IMG/VR virus record: IMGVR_UViG_3300028393_000385
Location: 1 to 21,141 of that record
DNA from: a virus
DNA length: 21,141 bases
Strand: one strand, 5' to 3'
Shown piece by piece: positions 19,341 through 21,141 of this stretch (within the stretch, counting starts at the first letter, position 1; each line of letters opens with the position of its first letter). A program made the position numbers and the translations under genes. Under the pieces are notes generated by a model. That model was not told the origin of the DNA. It was given only the letters and a program-made list of their open reading frames with translations, and did no database searches.

Positions 19341-19565
19341 TTACTTTTTAGTATAAATATAAAAGTGTTCACCAATATCCACAGTATATCTTTCCATAAA
19401 CTTACCCTGACAAGCCTCCTTAAGTTTTGGTGTTAACGCAAAATGTTCATCTTCATCCAAAGTAGGTTGAAGTCTAATCTCATACTCCATCTTATATGGT
19501 AGTTCCTTTTGTGTTACCACCGCCCATGATGGTAATACCTCTTTAAGATTTTCTAATATTGTCAT
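19341..19565 (-). CDS. Small hypothetical protein
   Basis: 74 residues: MTILENLKEVLPSWAVVTQK, then an EIRLQPTLDEDEHF segment and a short beta-rich end (VDIGEHFYIYTKK). No family recognised. Starts downstream of the terminator of the large non-coding RNA and ends 2 nt before the ATG of the small membrane protein gene. Confidence 0.72.
   Translation of the reverse strand: MTILENLKEVLPSWAVVTQKELPYKMEYEIRLQPTLDEDEHFALTPKLKEACQGKFMERYTVDIGEHFYIYTKK
19347..19359 (-). promoter_or_regulatory. TATTTATACTAAA promoter candidate
   Basis: Differs by one base from the endonuclease element and ends 8 nt before the ATG at 19338. It lies within the 3' end of the 19341 gene. Confidence 0.45.
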
Positions 19566-19586
19566 AGTTCATAAGTATCTGTAAAT

Positions 19587-19610
19587 AAAAAAACCTGTCA
19601 ATTGACAGGT
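19587..19610 (-). terminator. Terminator of the large non-coding RNA
   Basis: Perfect 18-nt palindrome ACCTGTCAATTGACAGGT (19593-19610) followed on the minus strand by seven T. Marks the 3' end of the 0.95-1.05 kb transcript. Confidence 0.88.
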
Positions 19611-20625
19611 CAAATTAGAAAAGCCTGAGATTATAGCTTATGTTAAGAAACTTTTGAAGGATTATTGTTTCCCTTCGTATCCACCACCTTTTGGGTAGTA
19701 TTTCTTAGTGACGGTATTTTAGGTGTACCACTCCTTAAGGTTTGAATTACTCTATCAATACTTAACTCTTTCCGAGGTTGCCACCCCAGTTCGTCCTTGC
19801 GGGACTAAAGGTTTTTCTTAACAATACACATTGACTTGGGGTCTCTGTATGCAATGAACGGCTCATTACTATGTAGTCACCTTTCACTCAAACCTGATGG
19901 ACACTTTTCCTTTGTTATTTTGTAATAATTTTAGGTTTGTGTTGTAGATGTGTCAGAGTAGTGGTCCAACGTAAGCTCCGTCTCCTTTTGAGAAACGAAA
20001 TACTAAACTACTCCGTGAAGTGTCCCCACCTCCATATTCCAAGATTACTTCATAAAGAGACCTTGGTAGGTCTTCCTTAGGGATAGTAGCGGCACCACTC
20101 GTTCTCTATCTTACCTTTCGGTTTTAAGTCCTCTATCATATTGGGACCCGCAATTATGTAACTGGATGGTCACATTTCTTACAGAGTTCCTATGGGTTAT
20201 TCTTATCGTTCTTCCGAACTCAACCTGACAATCTACTTTGCCATGTCACCCTACCATTTTCCCTACGAAGTTATCCTCGGTACTAAAGGTTTGGTGATAT
20301 CCCACTTGTGTACTTGAGTTCAATCACCCTTACGGGGTTTCAAACCGCAGTTTCCTCAACACGAGGGAAACCACTTTATCCTACTTTCGTAGTTTATTTA
20401 AGGACCATACACGGCCCATTATCATTTATCAGATTAAATGTCTCATAATCAACCCGAAGGTTTCATAATCAACTACTGAATGGATAATCTTTTTGTTTCA
20501 AAGAACGTTTCGGACATTTCCGATTTGTTTTACAAATTTACGACTTTTTTTTCTTTCTGTCAAGTAGTTTGTAAACTTTTTTTTTGATTTAACTACCGAG
20601 TATCTTTCATTCCCTATGAGTGTTA
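19611..20625 (-). ncRNA. Giant structured non-coding RNA (GOLLD/ROOL-like size class)
   Basis: About 0.95-1.0 kb with no credible gene on either strand, bounded by two host-type promoters and a strong terminator. Minus-strand hairpins: AACC-UUCG-GGUU at 20451-20462 (cUUCGg), CUAC-GAAA-GUAG at 20381-20392 (GNRA), a GTTTC..GGAAAC stem at 20350-20371, AGACC/GGTCT near 20057-20072, GTCC/GGAC near 19793-19805, a 7-bp long-range helix 19956-19962 with 20007-20013, and GGTGAT/ATCACC 20293-20298 with 20323-20328. UUCG and GNRA loops appear only in the minus strand, fixing the direction. GOLLD and ROOL RNAs are of this scale, phage-associated and often near tRNAs, but I cannot align to their consensus; it may be a new family. 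The start is near 20527 or 20629 depending on the promoter. Confidence 0.7.
20533..20564 (-). promoter_or_regulatory. Host-type promoter P1 of the large non-coding RNA
   Basis: Minus strand: -33 CTTG then ACA (20561-20564 and on), 20-nt spacer, -7 TAAATTTG (20533-20540). It combines the Bacteroidetes elements with a TTGACA-like upstream hexamer. Confidence 0.8.
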
Positions 20626-20634
20626 AATCTTTTA

Positions 20635-20666
20635 CAAACTTACGGCAAATATTCCGTAGTGTCAAA
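20635..20666 (-). promoter_or_regulatory. Host-type promoter P2 of the large non-coding RNA
   Basis: Minus strand: -33 TTTG (20663-20666), 20-nt spacer, -7 TAAGTTTG (20635-20642). Lies about 100 nt upstream of P1; shares the TTTGCCGTA stretch with the promoter at 6185-6215. Confidence 0.75.
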
Positions 20667-20683
20667 TAAATATATCAAAAAAA

Positions 20684-21094
20684 TCAAAAGTTTAATACAT
20701 CAGTTAAAACTTCCTTAATACCTGATGACATAGTAAGCCCTTTAATTTGGTCTAAAGTCATATACTCACATTCTGTGTGTTCAAAACCATCCACAGCACC
20801 ATCTAAATCAGGAATGATTTCAGTATCGGTTTTAAAAATAAAAACATGTAAAATACTTTTTATGTTTCCCAACTTATTATAACGATTAATCCTAACTAAA
20901 GGTTTAATAACGCCATCAACTGAAACACCCATCTCCTCATAGAACTCTCTGTAAGCAGCCTCTTTAGGGTCTTCACCCTCATCTATCCCACCCATAGGTA
21001 TCGCCCACTTTGCCGGTTCATTAACATCTGAAGCCCTCTTACAAACCAGACATTTATCATTTACTTTCACAATAATTCCCGCACTTTCTTTCAT
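20684..21094 (-). CDS. Nudix hydrolase
   Basis: 136 residues. A perfect Nudix box G35-x5-E41-x7-R49-E50-x2-E53-E54-x-G56-V57 places it in the Nudix family, which hydrolyses nucleoside diphosphates linked to another group, using Mg2+ bound by the box. Substrate cannot be read from sequence; possibilities include oxidised or modified dNTPs, ADP-ribose derivatives or capped RNA. The N-terminal SAGIIV strand and PMGG are typical. It stands alone, with promoter P2 of the non-coding RNA starting just after its stop. Confidence 0.93.
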   Translation of the reverse strand: MKESAGIIVKVNDKCLVCKRASDVNEPAKWAIPMGGIDEGEDPKEAAYREFYEEMGVSVDGVIKPLVRINRYNKLGNIKSILHVFIFKTDTEIIPDLDGAVDGFEHTECEYMTLDQIKGLTMSSGIKEVLTDVLNF

Positions 21095-21141
21095 AGAAAT
21101 ATTTATTAATAAGTATGTTATTAAAAATAAAAAAAAATAGT
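21095..21141 (-). other. AT-rich upstream region of the Nudix gene
   Basis: Very AT-rich 47 nt. No complete promoter of either class can be recognised before the window ends. Confidence 0.3.

Overview
The window is a stretch of a double-stranded DNA phage genome, probably large and lytic, that infects a Bacteroidetes host, most likely a flavobacterium. Evidence for the host: the DNA is AT-rich, starts lack clear Shine-Dalgarno sequences, and at least a dozen promoters have the Bacteroidetes form TTTG(or TTG)-N19/20-TAnnTTTG. One gene also encodes a secreted protein with a C-terminal domain typical of type IX secretion (gliding-type) cargo. Evidence for a phage: a large tRNA array, three homing-type endonucleases of different families, an endolysin, a phage ClpP, and many small unknown genes. 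Nearly everything is on the minus strand.

Layout. 1-11.4 kb is an RNA-rich accessory region. It holds 20 recognisable tRNA genes: Tyr, Glu, Met, two Phe, Cys, Arg, Ser(GCT), His, Leu, Ser(TGA), Gln, Asp, Gly(TCC), Gly(GCC), Pro, Ile, Trp, Lys and Asn. No clear Ala, Val or Thr tRNA was found. It also holds six related tRNA-like elements with nearly the same acceptor stem and T-arm but aberrant anticodon/variable regions, several structured non-coding segments, and small protein genes (ClpP, a papain-like cysteine protein, a type IX cargo protein). Very small membrane peptides sit between the tRNA-like elements. Three endonuclease genes (DUF559-type, HNH, GIY-YIG) each abut a tRNA so that their stop codons overlap the tRNA end.

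11.5-19.6 kb is mostly protein coding. It contains a HAD phosphatase, a lipoprotein, a metallopeptidase, a candidate PD-(D/E)XK protein, dTDP-glucose 4,6-dehydratase, and an endolysin with a neighbouring one-TM protein. Several proteins share a short N-terminal (I/L)xE-containing motif.

19.6-20.6 kb is a gene-free segment of about 0.95-1.05 kb with its own promoters and terminator. It contains UUCG and GNRA hairpins and is the best candidate here for a giant structured RNA of the GOLLD/ROOL kind. A Nudix hydrolase gene closes the window.

Regulation. Two promoter classes are visible. Host-type promoters with a rigid 20-nt spacer drive the tRNA/ncRNA units and some genes, several apparently giving leaderless mRNAs. 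A second motif, TATTTATAnTAAA, lies 8 nt upstream of all three endonuclease starts and near several other genes, and may be a phage-specific promoter. The largest tRNA operon (starting near 11.43 kb) begins with a leader whose terminator has a competing upstream arm, suggesting attenuation.
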